From Ch67 sp964491665 (GTDB lineage Bacteria > Pseudomonadota > Gammaproteobacteria > Pseudomonadales > Ketobacteraceae): DNA of 19,132 nt. This document shows positions 1 to 6,949 of this stretch, one piece after another (position 1 is the stretch's first letter; every line of letters starts with the position of its first letter). The notes beneath the pieces are model-generated. The model made no database searches. It saw only the letters and a program-made list of their open reading frames with translations, and was not told the DNA's origin. The DNA lies in contig CAZBII010000086.1 in assembly GCA_964491665.1 (NCBI GenBank), forward strand, positions 1-19,132. Direction: 5' to 3'. The position numbers and the translations under genes are program-made.

Positions 1-1241
1 ACGCACACCACGAACACTTCCATCGCCTTGTTGATGTCGGCCAGCGTGGGGAAGCTGGGCGCCAGACGGATATTGCGGTCCGCCGGATCCTTGCCGTAGG
101 GGAAAGTCGCGCCGGCCGGGGTCAGCTTCACGCCCACCGCATCCGCCAGCCGCACAATTTCCTTCGCCAGACCGGGACGAGTGTCGAACGACACGAAATA
201 GCCGCCTTCGGGAACGGTCCAGCTGCCCATGTCGGAATTTTTCAGGCCCTTGTCCAGATGCTCGATCACCGCATCGAAGCGCGGCTTGAGCAGTTCGGCG
301 TGCTTGCGCATGTGATTCAGCAGGCCGTCATGGTTGCCGAAGAATTTCACATGGCGCAGCTGGTTCACCTTGTCCGGACCGATGGTGATGATGCCCAAAT
401 GCTTCTTGAAGTGTTTCAGGTTTTCCACCGAGCTGCCCATGAAGGCAAGGCCGGCCCCGGCGAAGGTGATCTTGGAGGTGGAGCCGAAGATAAAGAGGGA
501 ATCCTCGGTGCCATGCTGGCGCGCGATGTCCATCACGTTGGCCAGCGGCTGCGCGTCGTCGTGGAAAGCGTGGATGCAGTAAGCGTTGTCCCACATGACG
601 CGGAAATTCGGGCCGGCGATTTTCGCCAGTTTGGCGATGCGCTCCACCACCTGATCGCTGTACACGATACCGGACGGATTGGAGAAACGCGGCACGCACC
701 AGATGCCCTTGATCAGCTTGTCGGCTTTGACCAGCGCTTCCACCTGATCCATGTCGGGACCGTTTGCGTCCATCGCCACCGGGATCATCTCGATGCCCAG
801 TTCCTCGCAGATGCCGAAGTGGCGGTCATAGCCGGGTACCGGGCACAGGAACTTGATCTTGCCCTCTTTATTCCACGCCGAGGCTGCGCCGCGCACGCCG
901 AAGTTGTGGGCATAGTTGAGGGTCTGGAACATGAGGGTGAGGCTGGCGTTGCCGCCGATCAGCGTCTCTTCGGGCTTCACGCCCAGCATCTGGCAGAACA
1001 GGGCCTTGGCTTCGGGCTGGCCGTCGAGACCGCCGTAATTGCGGCTGTCGGTGCCGTCGGCGCCCTTGTATTCGCCTTTCAGAATTCCGTCCAGGCTGTT
1101 GGACAGGTCGAGCTGGGCGCTGTTGGGTTTGCCACGGGTCAGATCCAGGCTCAGTTTGGCCGCCTGAAACTGGGCGTAGCGGCTTTCCAGATCCGCCAGC
1201 GCGGCTTGCAATTGTTCTTTCGACGCTTGATCAACGTACAA
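1..1241 (-). CDS. Class-I PLP-dependent aminotransferase (aspartate aminotransferase Ic / PF12897-like), 3' end outside window
   Basis: About 413 codons are visible and the C-terminus runs off the left edge. Reading leftward, the protein shows the class-I fold landmarks: SRNYGGLDG near residue 67, VPRFSNPSG near 183-191, WDNAY at 217-221 (Asp218 would bind the PLP pyridine nitrogen), and GSTSKITFAG at 253-262, with Lys257 the likely Schiff-base lysine. These spellings fit the aspartate aminotransferase subgroup sometimes annotated as alanine-glyoxylate aminotransferase (PF12897), which moves amino groups between aspartate-type donors and 2-oxoglutarate in the cytoplasm. I chose a TTG start because AGAGGGG lies 7 nt upstream and no in-frame ATG lies near it. 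A promoter candidate sits about 50 bp upstream. This is host chromosomal flank, transcribed away from the tRNA. The family is fairly certain; the exact substrate is not. Confidence 0.88.
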   Translation of the reverse strand, partial: MYVDQASKEQLQAALADLESRYAQFQAAKLSLDLTRGKPNSAQLDLSNSLDGILKGEYKGADGTDSRNYGGLDGQPEAKALFCQMLGVKPEETLIGGNASLTLMFQTLNYAHNFGVRGAASAWNKEGKIKFLCPVPGYDRHFGICEELGIEMIPVAMDANGPDMDQVEALVKADKLIKGIWCVPRFSNPSGIVYSDQVVERIAKLAKIAGPNFRVMWDNAYCIHAFHDDAQPLANVMDIARQHGTEDSLFIFGSTSKITFAGAGLAFMGSSVENLKHFKKHLGIITIGPDKVNQLRHVKFFGNHDGLLNHMRKHAELLKPRFDAVIEHLDKGLKNSDMGSWTVPEGGYFVSFDTRPGLAKEIVRLADAVGVKLTPAGATFPYGKDPADRNIRLAPSFPTLADINKAMEVFVVC

Positions 1242-1288
1242 GGCACATCCCCTCTTTTGAAGACAATACGGGCCGTTTGAAAGGCGAC

Positions 1289-1316
1289 ACTATAGTGGCT
1301 CAGGTAATGAATGCAA
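1289..1316 (-). promoter_or_regulatory. Candidate sigma70 promoter of the aminotransferase
   Basis: On the minus strand a TTGCAT -35 (1316-1311) and a TATAGT -10 (1294-1289) are separated by 16 bp. Transcription would start near 1282 and give a leader of about 40 nt before the TTG start at 1241. The -10 lies within a short palindrome, CACTATAGTG. This is motif-based only. Confidence 0.5.
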
Positions 1317-1430
1317 TAGTGTTCGGACGGGCTAACGGGCGTTTTGCGGCGCCTTCCCGCAGCCCGCAGGAACGGCTGGTGTTACAGAAGGATGGCCGTA
1401 ACGCGTTGATAAGTTTTCGGAAAAAAGGTG

Positions 1431-1459
1431 TTGACCAACTTCGGCAACCCCATTAGTAT
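1431..1459 (+). promoter_or_regulatory. Sigma70-type promoter of tRNA-Asn
   Basis: TTGACC (1431-1436) and TAGTAT (1454-1459) are exactly 17 bp apart. They are followed by the GC-rich discriminator GCGGCC, typical of stringently controlled stable-RNA promoters. The predicted start near 1466 is about 10 nt before the mature tRNA. Confidence 0.75.
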
Positions 1460-1475
1460 ACGCGGCCTGTACCGA

Positions 1476-1551
1476 TCCACAGTAGCTCAGTCGGTAGAGC
1501 AAGCGGCTGTTAACCGCTAGGTCGTAGGTTCGAGCCCTACCTGTGGAGCCA
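1476..1551 (+). tRNA. tRNA-Asn (anticodon GTT)
   Basis: This is a complete 76-nt cloverleaf. The acceptor stem TCCACAG (1476-1482) pairs perfectly with CTGTGGA (1541-1547), followed by discriminator G1548 and an encoded CCA at 1549-1551. The D-arm contains AGCTCAGTCGGTAGAGC, the anticodon loop is CTGTTAA with GTT at its centre, and the T-arm contains GGTTCGAGCC. The 3' part overlaps the last codons and stop of the serine recombinase on the other strand. It is therefore the likely integration target, and the gene appears restored by the inserted DNA. Confidence 0.97.
1537..1551. other. Probable attachment junction (tRNA-Asn 3' end overlapping integrase stop)
   Basis: The recombinase TAG is read from the complement of 1537-1539, and its last four residues W-L-H-R come from the complement of the tRNA 3' end including CCA. 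A tRNA 3' end touching a recombinase gene is the usual arrangement at one end of an integrated element. No second copy of this tRNA end is visible in the window, so the other att site must lie beyond 19132. The exact crossover is unknown. Confidence 0.6.
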
Positions 1552-3075
1552 ATTCAGGTTACTGGGAACCATCTCGGTGGTGGTTCCCTTAACCATCGCC
1601 TCAGGTCGATAGACCACCATCAGATCCTCTTCCCTGATTTCAATCGAATCGATAAAGCTGGCAAAGAACCCACGCACCTTCTGAGCGTTCGGCGACGCCT
1701 TTATCGCATTGATCAGGCCGGTCCGCAACTCATCCAGCTCGTGATCGTGTACGTCGATGACCGGTGGCGTCTCCAAATCGATTGCCACCACTCGCAGCTC
1801 CAGCTCCCGAATCGCTTCCTTGTTCGCCTTCAGCCGCGGAGCGACATCTGACAGATCGATGTCCCTGCTATCCTCCAGCAACTCATAGAGCCGGTTCTGT
1901 TTCGATTGGATCCGCGCCAGTTCATTCTGCACACCCGAACGGCGCGACTGCCGATCGCGCGCCCAGTCACCGTAGTAGTCGTGCATCTCCTGCACCACCG
2001 CACGCAAATTGCCGGCACTGAAAAGCTTCCCGCAGATCATGTCTACCAGCCAATCATCCAGATCCGCCGCCGGCAGCCTGCGATTCTCGCAACCGATACC
2101 CTTCTGGGCGCCTGAACAGTTGTAATAGTAGTAGCGCTGATTCCTGCCCTTCGCGCTCTCGATTCTCATGGCCAAACCGCACTGCTTGCAACGGACAAGC
2201 CCGGTAAAAAACCACGTGCTTTTCGGGGAGCCAGACGTGTTGGCTTCATCCATCATTGCCTGCACCTGGTCGAACTGTTCGATACTCACAATCGGTTCGT
2301 GTGAATCAACTATGATCCACTGCTCCCGAGGCCTGCGCACACCGGCAGAACTCTTCCTGCCGTAAATCGTCCGTCCCACCACCCGCTCGTTGCGCAGTAC
2401 GCTGGTAACTGACGACTTCGACCAGCGCGCGCCCCGATGAAACTCGGTCAGGTCGTTCAACCTGGTCGCAATGGATTTTGATCCGTAGCCCTCAATCCGC
2501 ATCTGGAAAATGCTGCGCACGACAGCCGCCTCGTTTTCAAGCGGGACCAGCTTGGACCGCTTCGGGTTTTCCGGCGCTGGAATAATCTGGTACCCGAACG
2601 GAGGGAAGCCGCCCTTCCAGTAACCGGACTGGCTGTTTTTAACCATGGAGCGCCTGGTATCAGCAGACACCTGCCGGGAGTAGAGTTCGTCGAAAATTTC
2701 CAGAATCGATTCCTGCAGGAATCCACCGTACTCGTCCTCTCGATCGATGTTCACACTCACGTAGTTAATTTCAGTGCCAGCTTTTTCCAATCGCGATTTA
2801 TAAATCTTGGCATCCACAGCTGAGCGAGCAAAGCGGGATGTTGACCAGGTAATGAAGTGGTCGATCTTTCGGAGCTCACAATACTGAATCGCATACTGGA
2901 ACTCCGGGCGCGAATCCGTGCGCCCGGAAATTCCACGATCAGCAAACACCTGAGCGACCTCTGCACCCAGTTCTGCCGCCTTTGCGCGGCACTGGGATTC
3001 CTGGCTTTCGAGCGGGAGCTCTTTTTCAGCCTGCCGGCCTGTCGACACTCTCAGATAAATTACGGCCTTTTTCAC
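1537..3075 (-). CDS. Large serine recombinase (site-specific integrase)
   Basis: This 512-aa protein starts at GTG (GGAGA 5 nt upstream). The N-terminal resolvase domain begins with YLRVST and carries the nucleophile Ser11. WSTSRFARS near 77-85 is the conserved Arg-rich catalytic segment. A Recombinase domain (about 155-260) follows, then a zinc ribbon with Cys296, Cys299, Cys320 and Cys329, and a long helical, probably coiled-coil, stretch around 365-435. These are the parts of phage-type large serine integrases, which join attP and attB through a 5' phosphoserine intermediate. All catalytic landmarks are present, so it should be active. Its 3' end is inside the tRNA-Asn gene and its 5' end overlaps the upstream HTH-like gene by 50 nt, so the two are probably co-transcribed. 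It is the leading candidate for the enzyme that inserted the element here. Confidence 0.93.
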   Translation of the reverse strand: MKKAVIYLRVSTGRQAEKELPLESQESQCRAKAAELGAEVAQVFADRGISGRTDSRPEFQYAIQYCELRKIDHFITWSTSRFARSAVDAKIYKSRLEKAGTEINYVSVNIDREDEYGGFLQESILEIFDELYSRQVSADTRRSMVKNSQSGYWKGGFPPFGYQIIPAPENPKRSKLVPLENEAAVVRSIFQMRIEGYGSKSIATRLNDLTEFHRGARWSKSSVTSVLRNERVVGRTIYGRKSSAGVRRPREQWIIVDSHEPIVSIEQFDQVQAMMDEANTSGSPKSTWFFTGLVRCKQCGLAMRIESAKGRNQRYYYYNCSGAQKGIGCENRRLPAADLDDWLVDMICGKLFSAGNLRAVVQEMHDYYGDWARDRQSRRSGVQNELARIQSKQNRLYELLEDSRDIDLSDVAPRLKANKEAIRELELRVVAIDLETPPVIDVHDHELDELRTGLINAIKASPNAQKVRGFFASFIDSIEIREEDLMVVYRPEAMVKGTTTEMVPSNLNWLHR

Positions 3076-3514
3076 ATGCTCTCCGAACTGAAAAATACGT
3101 GGTTCCGATAGAAAGGTGCTCGCGCAGGTAGGTCACGATTTCTGAACTGCTCATGCCGTCACGCTCCAGAGACCGTATCAATCGGTTGCGGTGGAAGCGC
3201 TGGAACACGGCCATCTGTGGCACCCACACGCGTCGGTCATCAATCGACAGACCGGCATCCAGCAGCGCCCACAATTCCAGAAATGCATCAACGCCAATGC
3301 GCTCAGCCGCGGCGACCCAAAGCGGTGGCAGTCCCATTTTTTTCAGATCGGCGATCGTCGTTGCCGATTCCGGAAGTTCAGAAAAATCACAGGAATTTTG
3401 GTACTCCCCCCCCTCCCTGGAAGGGGCTGAGGATCCCTGCCGACCCCCCACCCCTGGCTGGCCCGCATGTGGGTGATCTGGATTGCGTTTCGAGCTGCGC
3501 TTATCTGCATTCAT
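3026..3514 (-). CDS. Hypothetical protein with Mor-like helix-turn-helix segment
   Basis: This 162-aa protein overlaps the serine recombinase start by 50 nt. The first 45 residues are polar and low-complexity (Asn, Lys, Gly, Pro). The remainder is compact and helical. The segment RFHRNRLIRSLERDGMSSSE around 105-124 resembles the helix-turn-helix of Mor-type activators and resolvase tails, where a basic helix is followed by a Gly-turn. A start at ATG 3514 is preceded by a weak purine stretch. Because of its position it may regulate the recombinase or act as a directionality factor, but that is inference from neighbourhood. I do not recognise a named family. Confidence 0.65.
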   Translation of the reverse strand: MNADKRSSKRNPDHPHAGQPGVGGRQGSSAPSREGGEYQNSCDFSELPESATTIADLKKMGLPPLWVAAAERIGVDAFLELWALLDAGLSIDDRRVWVPQMAVFQRFHRNRLIRSLERDGMSSSEIVTYLREHLSIGTTYFSVRRACEKGRNLSESVDRPAG

Positions 3515-3565
3515 GGCGGTGCCTGCCCCCTGAATTCATTGAGTGTTGTGGTGTTCGAGTCCGCA

Positions 3566-3599
3566 CCAGCTGCGCTTTATTGCCATTATGCGCAGCTGG
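3566..3599. repeat. Perfect 10-bp inverted repeat
   Basis: CCAGCTGCGC (3566-3575) and GCGCAGCTGG (3590-3599) are perfect complements around a 14-nt AT-rich loop. The site lies 52 bp before the start of the HTH-like gene and downstream of the SRAP gene. It has no T-run on either side, so an operator for the recombinase operon is more likely than an intrinsic terminator. Confidence 0.5.
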
Positions 3600-3782
3600 G
3601 CAATGCATGGGGTGAACGTGTTTGCCCGTTTTAAAGGCCAGTTTCAGAGGGCTGCCAGACCGCTCTGCAAGCCCCATGGATTGTGCACTGAGTATAGAGT
3701 GTTGGTGTGGACTATATAAGTTCCACTGCCCAGATCGGTGAAAGGACGGGCGCGTGCCATTTAAAAAAATATCGCGGACAAC

Positions 3783-4466
3783 CTACGCTGCAGATTCGAT
3801 GATGATGGGATCGCCTATCGGAGAGAGCGCGGCCGGGTCTTTGTGGCGGGCGTTGTTGGCCTGGTCTGAAATCGGCGTGACAACCAGTGATGTGCGCAGC
3901 TGGGGTTTGAAGATAGGGTCGCTGGCGCTGATAGCTTTCGAACAATCCAGCCACCGATCAAGCTCATCTGGCTGGAGCATCAACGGCATGCGCGAATGAA
4001 CCTGATCAAAGCCAGGGCAGGCTGCTGTCGTGATGATTGCGCAGGACTCGATATAGTTGTCCCCGTGTTCCCAAGTATCCCAGATCGCGCCGAACGCAAT
4101 GGCGCCATGCGCTGGTGCAATCAGATACGGTTGCTTGCGCTTGCCGATCGTCTTCCACTCAATGAAAGAAGAGGCCGGAATGATTGCCCGCCGGTGGCGG
4201 AATGGTTCACGGAAAGCCTTGCTGGTGGCTAGGTTCTCAGCCTTCGCATTGAACATCGAATACTTGGTGGTTACTTCGGGTGCCCAACTCGGCACCAGCC
4301 ACCAGCGCATATCATGCAGAGCACGCTTGCCGTCGATCTCAACGGCCGCCGACACCATTTCCGTGGGGGCCAGATTGATCCTGTATTTCACGCCAATATC
4401 AATGCCCAGAAACGCCAACAGCAACTTCACATCAGGGTTGTCGATGACGTTCAGGCGGCCGCACAT
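3783..4466 (-). CDS. SRAP domain protein (YedK/HMCES-type abasic-site DNA-protein crosslinker)
   Basis: This 227-aa protein matches the SRAP family over its whole length. It starts MCGRL, so removal of Met exposes the catalytic Cys2. The other active-site residues are in place: Asn73 in MFNAKAE, Glu103 in SSFIEWK, and His157 in VHSRMPLML. Family members bind abasic sites in single-stranded DNA and form a thiazolidine crosslink that shields the lesion. The ATG overlaps the stop of the upstream tyrosine recombinase in TAATG, so translation is probably coupled. Presence on a mobile element suggests protection of single-stranded DNA during replication or recombination, but this is inference. Confidence 0.92.
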   Translation of the reverse strand: MCGRLNVIDNPDVKLLLAFLGIDIGVKYRINLAPTEMVSAAVEIDGKRALHDMRWWLVPSWAPEVTTKYSMFNAKAENLATSKAFREPFRHRRAIIPASSFIEWKTIGKRKQPYLIAPAHGAIAFGAIWDTWEHGDNYIESCAIITTAACPGFDQVHSRMPLMLQPDELDRWLDCSKAISASDPIFKPQLRTSLVVTPISDQANNARHKDPAALSPIGDPIIIESAA

Positions 4467-5485
4467 TACAGCTGCCCCACTTTCCGCAGCTCCCGCACCA
4501 GGTCTGCCACCGGCGATCGCACTTTTGAAAGCGGGTTTGCGGTGTCAATCAGCTCGGTCAATTTGCGCAATGCCAGGTTCACATAGATCGCGGATGTGTT
4601 GACATCGGCGTGGCCCAGGATGGTTTTGATTTCCAGCGGCGTGACGCTGTTTTCAGCCAACTCAGCGCCCAGCAGGTGGCGCAACGCATGCGGGTGCGCC
4701 TCATCCAGCGGAATGCCAGCGGCTTCAGCGTGACGCCGCAGCATCTTCTGAACGCCGCCTGGCCGCAGGCGACGCGCTTCACCACGGTAATCACACTCAG
4801 GCACGCAGCGGTTTTTCAGCGACACCAACAACACATGATCACCACCATCGATCGCAGTATCGATCTCCTGCAATTCCGGATGGCCAAGATACGCCTGCAG
4901 CAGAATCATCGCTTCGGTTGGCACCGGAACTATGCGCACGTGGCCGCCCTTTTCCGTCACACGCAACGCCATGCGCGTGACGTTCTTGTGCACGTAGGTG
5001 ACCAGGTTCGATCTGTTGAGTGAACACAACCCACTGAGCCGCAGACCTGTGCCCATCAACAAAGACAGCATGGCCGCATCGCGCAGCCCGGTGAAGGTGG
5101 ACAGGTCCGGCGCCATCAGCAGGCGCTCAGCGTTGTGCAGGCCCATTGCTTTCGGCAGCCCTCGCCCGATCGCCGGGTATGGCAGCGCTGCCGCCGGATC
5201 CGCTGGCAGCTGCTTCTCAGCAGCACACCAGGAATAGAAACCCTTCACCGCCGCCACCGCCACGCGCCTACTGCTGGGCGTCATTTTCTGTCGGTACAGA
5301 TGCATGCCGGTGAACTCTTTCAACTGGTCGGCACTGGCCGCCAGCAGGTCGGTGCTGCCCAGCCAAGTGATCAGGCGGCCGATCCATACCCGGTATTTGT
5401 TCACCGTGGCGAGCGATCGGCCCTCGTTGGCCTGTTTGAAACTCAACCAGTTTTCAAGCAATTCCAGCGCACGCGGGGGGGACAC
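4466..5485 (-). CDS. Tyrosine recombinase (XerC/D-like integrase)
   Basis: This 339-aa protein carries an N-terminal SAM-like core-binding domain (about 5-95) and a full catalytic domain. Catalytic residues visible are Arg149 (GTGLRLSG), Lys179 (TEKGG), His266 and Arg269 (HALRH), His292 (LGHADV) and Tyr301 (AIYVN), the nucleophile. The GTG start at 5485 is the best available: the frame opens after a TAA at 5525 and contains no ATG there, and the ribosome-binding site is weak. Its upstream region merges into the TGTGGA repeat zone, which could hold binding sites for this enzyme. The stop overlaps the SRAP start. It is either a second integrase of the same element or the remains of a stacked one. 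Confidence 0.92.
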   Translation of the reverse strand: MSPPRALELLENWLSFKQANEGRSLATVNKYRVWIGRLITWLGSTDLLAASADQLKEFTGMHLYRQKMTPSSRRVAVAAVKGFYSWCAAEKQLPADPAAALPYPAIGRGLPKAMGLHNAERLLMAPDLSTFTGLRDAAMLSLLMGTGLRLSGLCSLNRSNLVTYVHKNVTRMALRVTEKGGHVRIVPVPTEAMILLQAYLGHPELQEIDTAIDGGDHVLLVSLKNRCVPECDYRGEARRLRPGGVQKMLRRHAEAAGIPLDEAHPHALRHLLGAELAENSVTPLEIKTILGHADVNTSAIYVNLALRKLTELIDTANPLSKVRSPVADLVRELRKVGQL

Positions 5486-5503
5486 AGGGAGATTTTTCCG
5501 TGG

Positions 5504-5872
5504 AAGTGTGGATTTGACCTGATATTAGCACGCAGCCCACGGATTACGCGGGCTGCAGCATCCACAGGTTTCCACAAATTACCTGTGGATGGGCAAAAAA
5601 TCTGTGGATGCTTTTTTGAACAGCGGTGCAAGTGTGTGGAAATTCGTCCGCAAAGTGTGGATCGCGTTTACACCACTTTCTCCCCCGCTTTCTCTTCTCT
5701 TTCTTCTTAATTATTAGAGAGATAGATAGATATATAGAAGGCGGGCGGCGTGTGGAAGCGGAAAACCAAAGTGTGGAAGAAAAAGGCCAAAGTGTGGAAA
5801 AAACGGGGCAACTTGTGGGCGCACACTCTTAGTACATCAATGACTTACGTGAAAATGGGCCTGCAATCCACA
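5504..5872. other. Candidate replication origin: DnaA-box-like/iteron cluster
   Basis: Eight exact TGTGGA hexamers (starting 5507, 5584, 5603, 5635, 5656, 5751, 5772, 5793), one TGTGGG (5814) and three inverted TCCACA (5561, 5571, 5867) fall in about 370 bp. Several have the extended form CAAAGTGTGGA(A/T). They resemble reversed DnaA boxes (consensus TTATCCACA), with most extended 9-mers one to three mismatches away. The sites flank a pyrimidine-rich tract and an AT-rich run (about 5671-5740) that could serve as an unwinding element. Together this looks like a plasmid or phage origin. The prophage encodes its own primase-helicase, which would fit. The alternative is arm-type sites for the adjacent tyrosine recombinase. 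Confidence 0.55.
5747..5820 (+). repeat. Four tandem 21-bp direct repeats
   Basis: The TGTGGA/G cores begin at 5751, 5772, 5793 and 5814, exactly 21 bp apart. The full unit is close to CCAAAGTGTGGAAGAAAAAGG. The last copy is degenerate. A further pair on the other side of the AT-rich tract (5635, 5656) shows the same 21-bp step. Two helical turns per unit places all cores on one face of the DNA, as in initiator-bound iterons. Confidence 0.75.
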
Positions 5873-5887
5873 CTTTACAGAAATGCC

Positions 5888-5912
5888 ACCCCTATGGGTA
5901 TAGGTGTTTTTT
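5888..5912 (+). terminator. Candidate intrinsic terminator
   Basis: ACCCCTAT (5888-5895) pairs with ATAGGTGT (5900-5907) with one mismatch over a GGGT loop. A run of six T follows. It would end a plus-strand transcript coming through the repeat zone, although no convincing coding gene lies upstream on that strand. Confidence 0.5.
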
Positions 5913-5959
5913 GGTCATGATATTCCGCGAAGTTATTGCCGACGTATTTTTCAGAACAA

Positions 5960-6190
5960 TGCGCAGCGCAGACGGTGCAGTGGGCGGGATGGGGCTGGGT
6001 GACGGTGGGGGTAAGTCTGTAAGCGCTTACTCCGGGCCTATGGGGAAGCCAGCCCCCAACATGGACTCGGTGGCGTGCCGGTGTTCTAAGGGGTCTTGCC
6101 GGGAGATTAAATCAGCGCGTGGGCTGATGCGGGAAGGGGGGGGCAGATCCGGTGCTACCAGCGCGGCGGCCAAGCGCTCGCTGACCCGCT
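5960..6190. other. GC-rich gene-free segment with several short hairpins
   Basis: Between the terminator-like hairpin and the cargo promoter is about 230 bp of G-rich sequence without a convincing gene. Small inverted repeats include GTAAGCGCTTAC (6019-6030), TGGGG paired with CCCCA around 6041-6058, and ATCAGC/GCTGAT (6111-6128, 6-nt loop). It could encode a structured RNA or hold protein-binding sites. Neither is shown by the sequence. Confidence 0.3.
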
Positions 6191-6291
6191 GACAACTTGG
6201 TTGTCGAATAGCTTTGATGCTCGTGTTTACATAGTAAACACATTTAGGAATAATTCCGAAAACCTGAACTGCGCAGTTCTGCTGTCAGGTT
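6191..6291 (+). promoter_or_regulatory. Palindrome-covered promoter/operator of the cargo genes
   Basis: TTTACA (6226-6231) and AATAAT (6249-6254), each 5/6 to consensus, are 17 bp apart and point toward the gene at 6387. The -35 lies inside the perfect palindrome GTGTTTACATAGTAAACAC (6223-6241). The -10 lies inside GGAATAATTCC (6247-6257). GAACTGCGCAGTTC (6266-6279) covers the region just after the expected start. A fourth palindrome, GACAACTTGGTTGTC, sits at 6191-6205. AACCTG and CAGGTT (6261-6266, 6286-6291) flank the third. Centres of the last three palindromes are about 20 bp apart. This is what a tightly repressed promoter looks like. The TGTTTAC half-site recurs in the phage immunity region. 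Confidence 0.6.
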
Positions 6292-6386
6292 GTCATCTTA
6301 TTTTCAATCACTCAGCGCCACGACCAAAACCAAGACTTCGCTGCGCCCAGTGTGATTTTTTGCATTTTTACAGTGGGGATTAGGAT

Positions 6387-6914
6387 ATGGGCCAACCATG
6401 GGACTGGCGACACCTGGCGTTTTGCACGGCCGCTTTGGTGATTCAAACGAGCAACGCGCGCGCAGATCAGCAAATCGACTATGGAAATGCAACTGGCGCT
6501 GAACGCTCCCAAATCGACAGAGCGATCACGACAGCGAAAAAACTCTGCGAGCCGCTCTTCACCGCGTATTCAGACGACATATCAAAAATTCAAGCTTATG
6601 TGAAGCAAGAATCCGTTAAAGAAGCCGACGGCAGCTACACATGTATGACCTATCGATGCGACAAATTCCATTGGCATAACAGCGTTGCCTTGCTTGTCGT
6701 AATGAAAGACAACACCAACGTCATTCCTTCCAAGCTACGTGCCTCGGGGCAAACAGAGTACATCTATGTGGGGGGGCCACCAAACGATGGATTAACTGTG
6801 ATGAAAATTCCTGAGTTGTGCGGAGCGCAAAAAAACCAAAAAGAATCTGATGTGTTCGTGCGCGCCCTAGACACACTCAAATCACGAGACACACATCACA
6901 TTAAAAATTTTTAA
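6387..6914 (+). CDS. Putative secreted (periplasmic) protein with four mature cysteines
   Basis: This 175-aa protein begins with a probable Sec signal peptide: a polar start with Arg8, a hydrophobic core (LAFCTAALVIQ) and an Ala-Arg-Ala cleavage site ending near residue 26. The mature part has cysteines at 54, 86, 91 and 145, enough for two disulfides. It has no family I recognise. The start ATG follows GGGGATTAGGAT. It is the first gene after the palindrome-covered promoter and lies 35 bp before the NdpA-like gene, so it probably belongs to the same transcript. Base composition is lower in GC than the phage genes around it, which supports separate acquisition. A role as an envelope component or as protection for the partner membrane protein is conceivable but unsupported. 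Confidence 0.7.
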   Translation: MGQPWDWRHLAFCTAALVIQTSNARADQQIDYGNATGAERSQIDRAITTAKKLCEPLFTAYSDDISKIQAYVKQESVKEADGSYTCMTYRCDKFHWHNSVALLVVMKDNTNVIPSKLRASGQTEYIYVGGPPNDGLTVMKIPELCGAQKNQKESDVFVRALDTLKSRDTHHIKNF

Positions 6915-6949
6915 AAACCAGATATTTCTACAGCCTTCCTGGTGGACAA

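Noticed and set aside
258..1280. Long plus-strand open frame (340 codons) at the left edge
   Set aside because: It is antisense to the aminotransferase, whose motifs are clear on the minus strand; high GC produces the shadow frame.
1564..1588. Hairpin GGGAACCA/TGGTTCCC as tRNA terminator
   Set aside because: It is a good 8-bp stem just after the tRNA but lacks a T-run and lies in the serine recombinase coding sequence, so it is not listed as a feature.
5747..5820. CRISPR array
   Set aside because: Units are 21 bp with no unique spacers between them; they are tandem iteron-like repeats.
5626..5832. Possible 68-aa plus-strand protein with repeated GQSVE
   Set aside because: The peptide repeat is a by-product of the 21-bp DNA repeats, which continue outside the frame on both sides; no ribosome-binding site is evident.
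5911..6192. Possible 93-aa plus-strand protein
   Set aside because: Composition is Gly/Arg/Ser-rich without motifs, the start overlaps the terminator T-run, and the segment is full of short inverted repeats.
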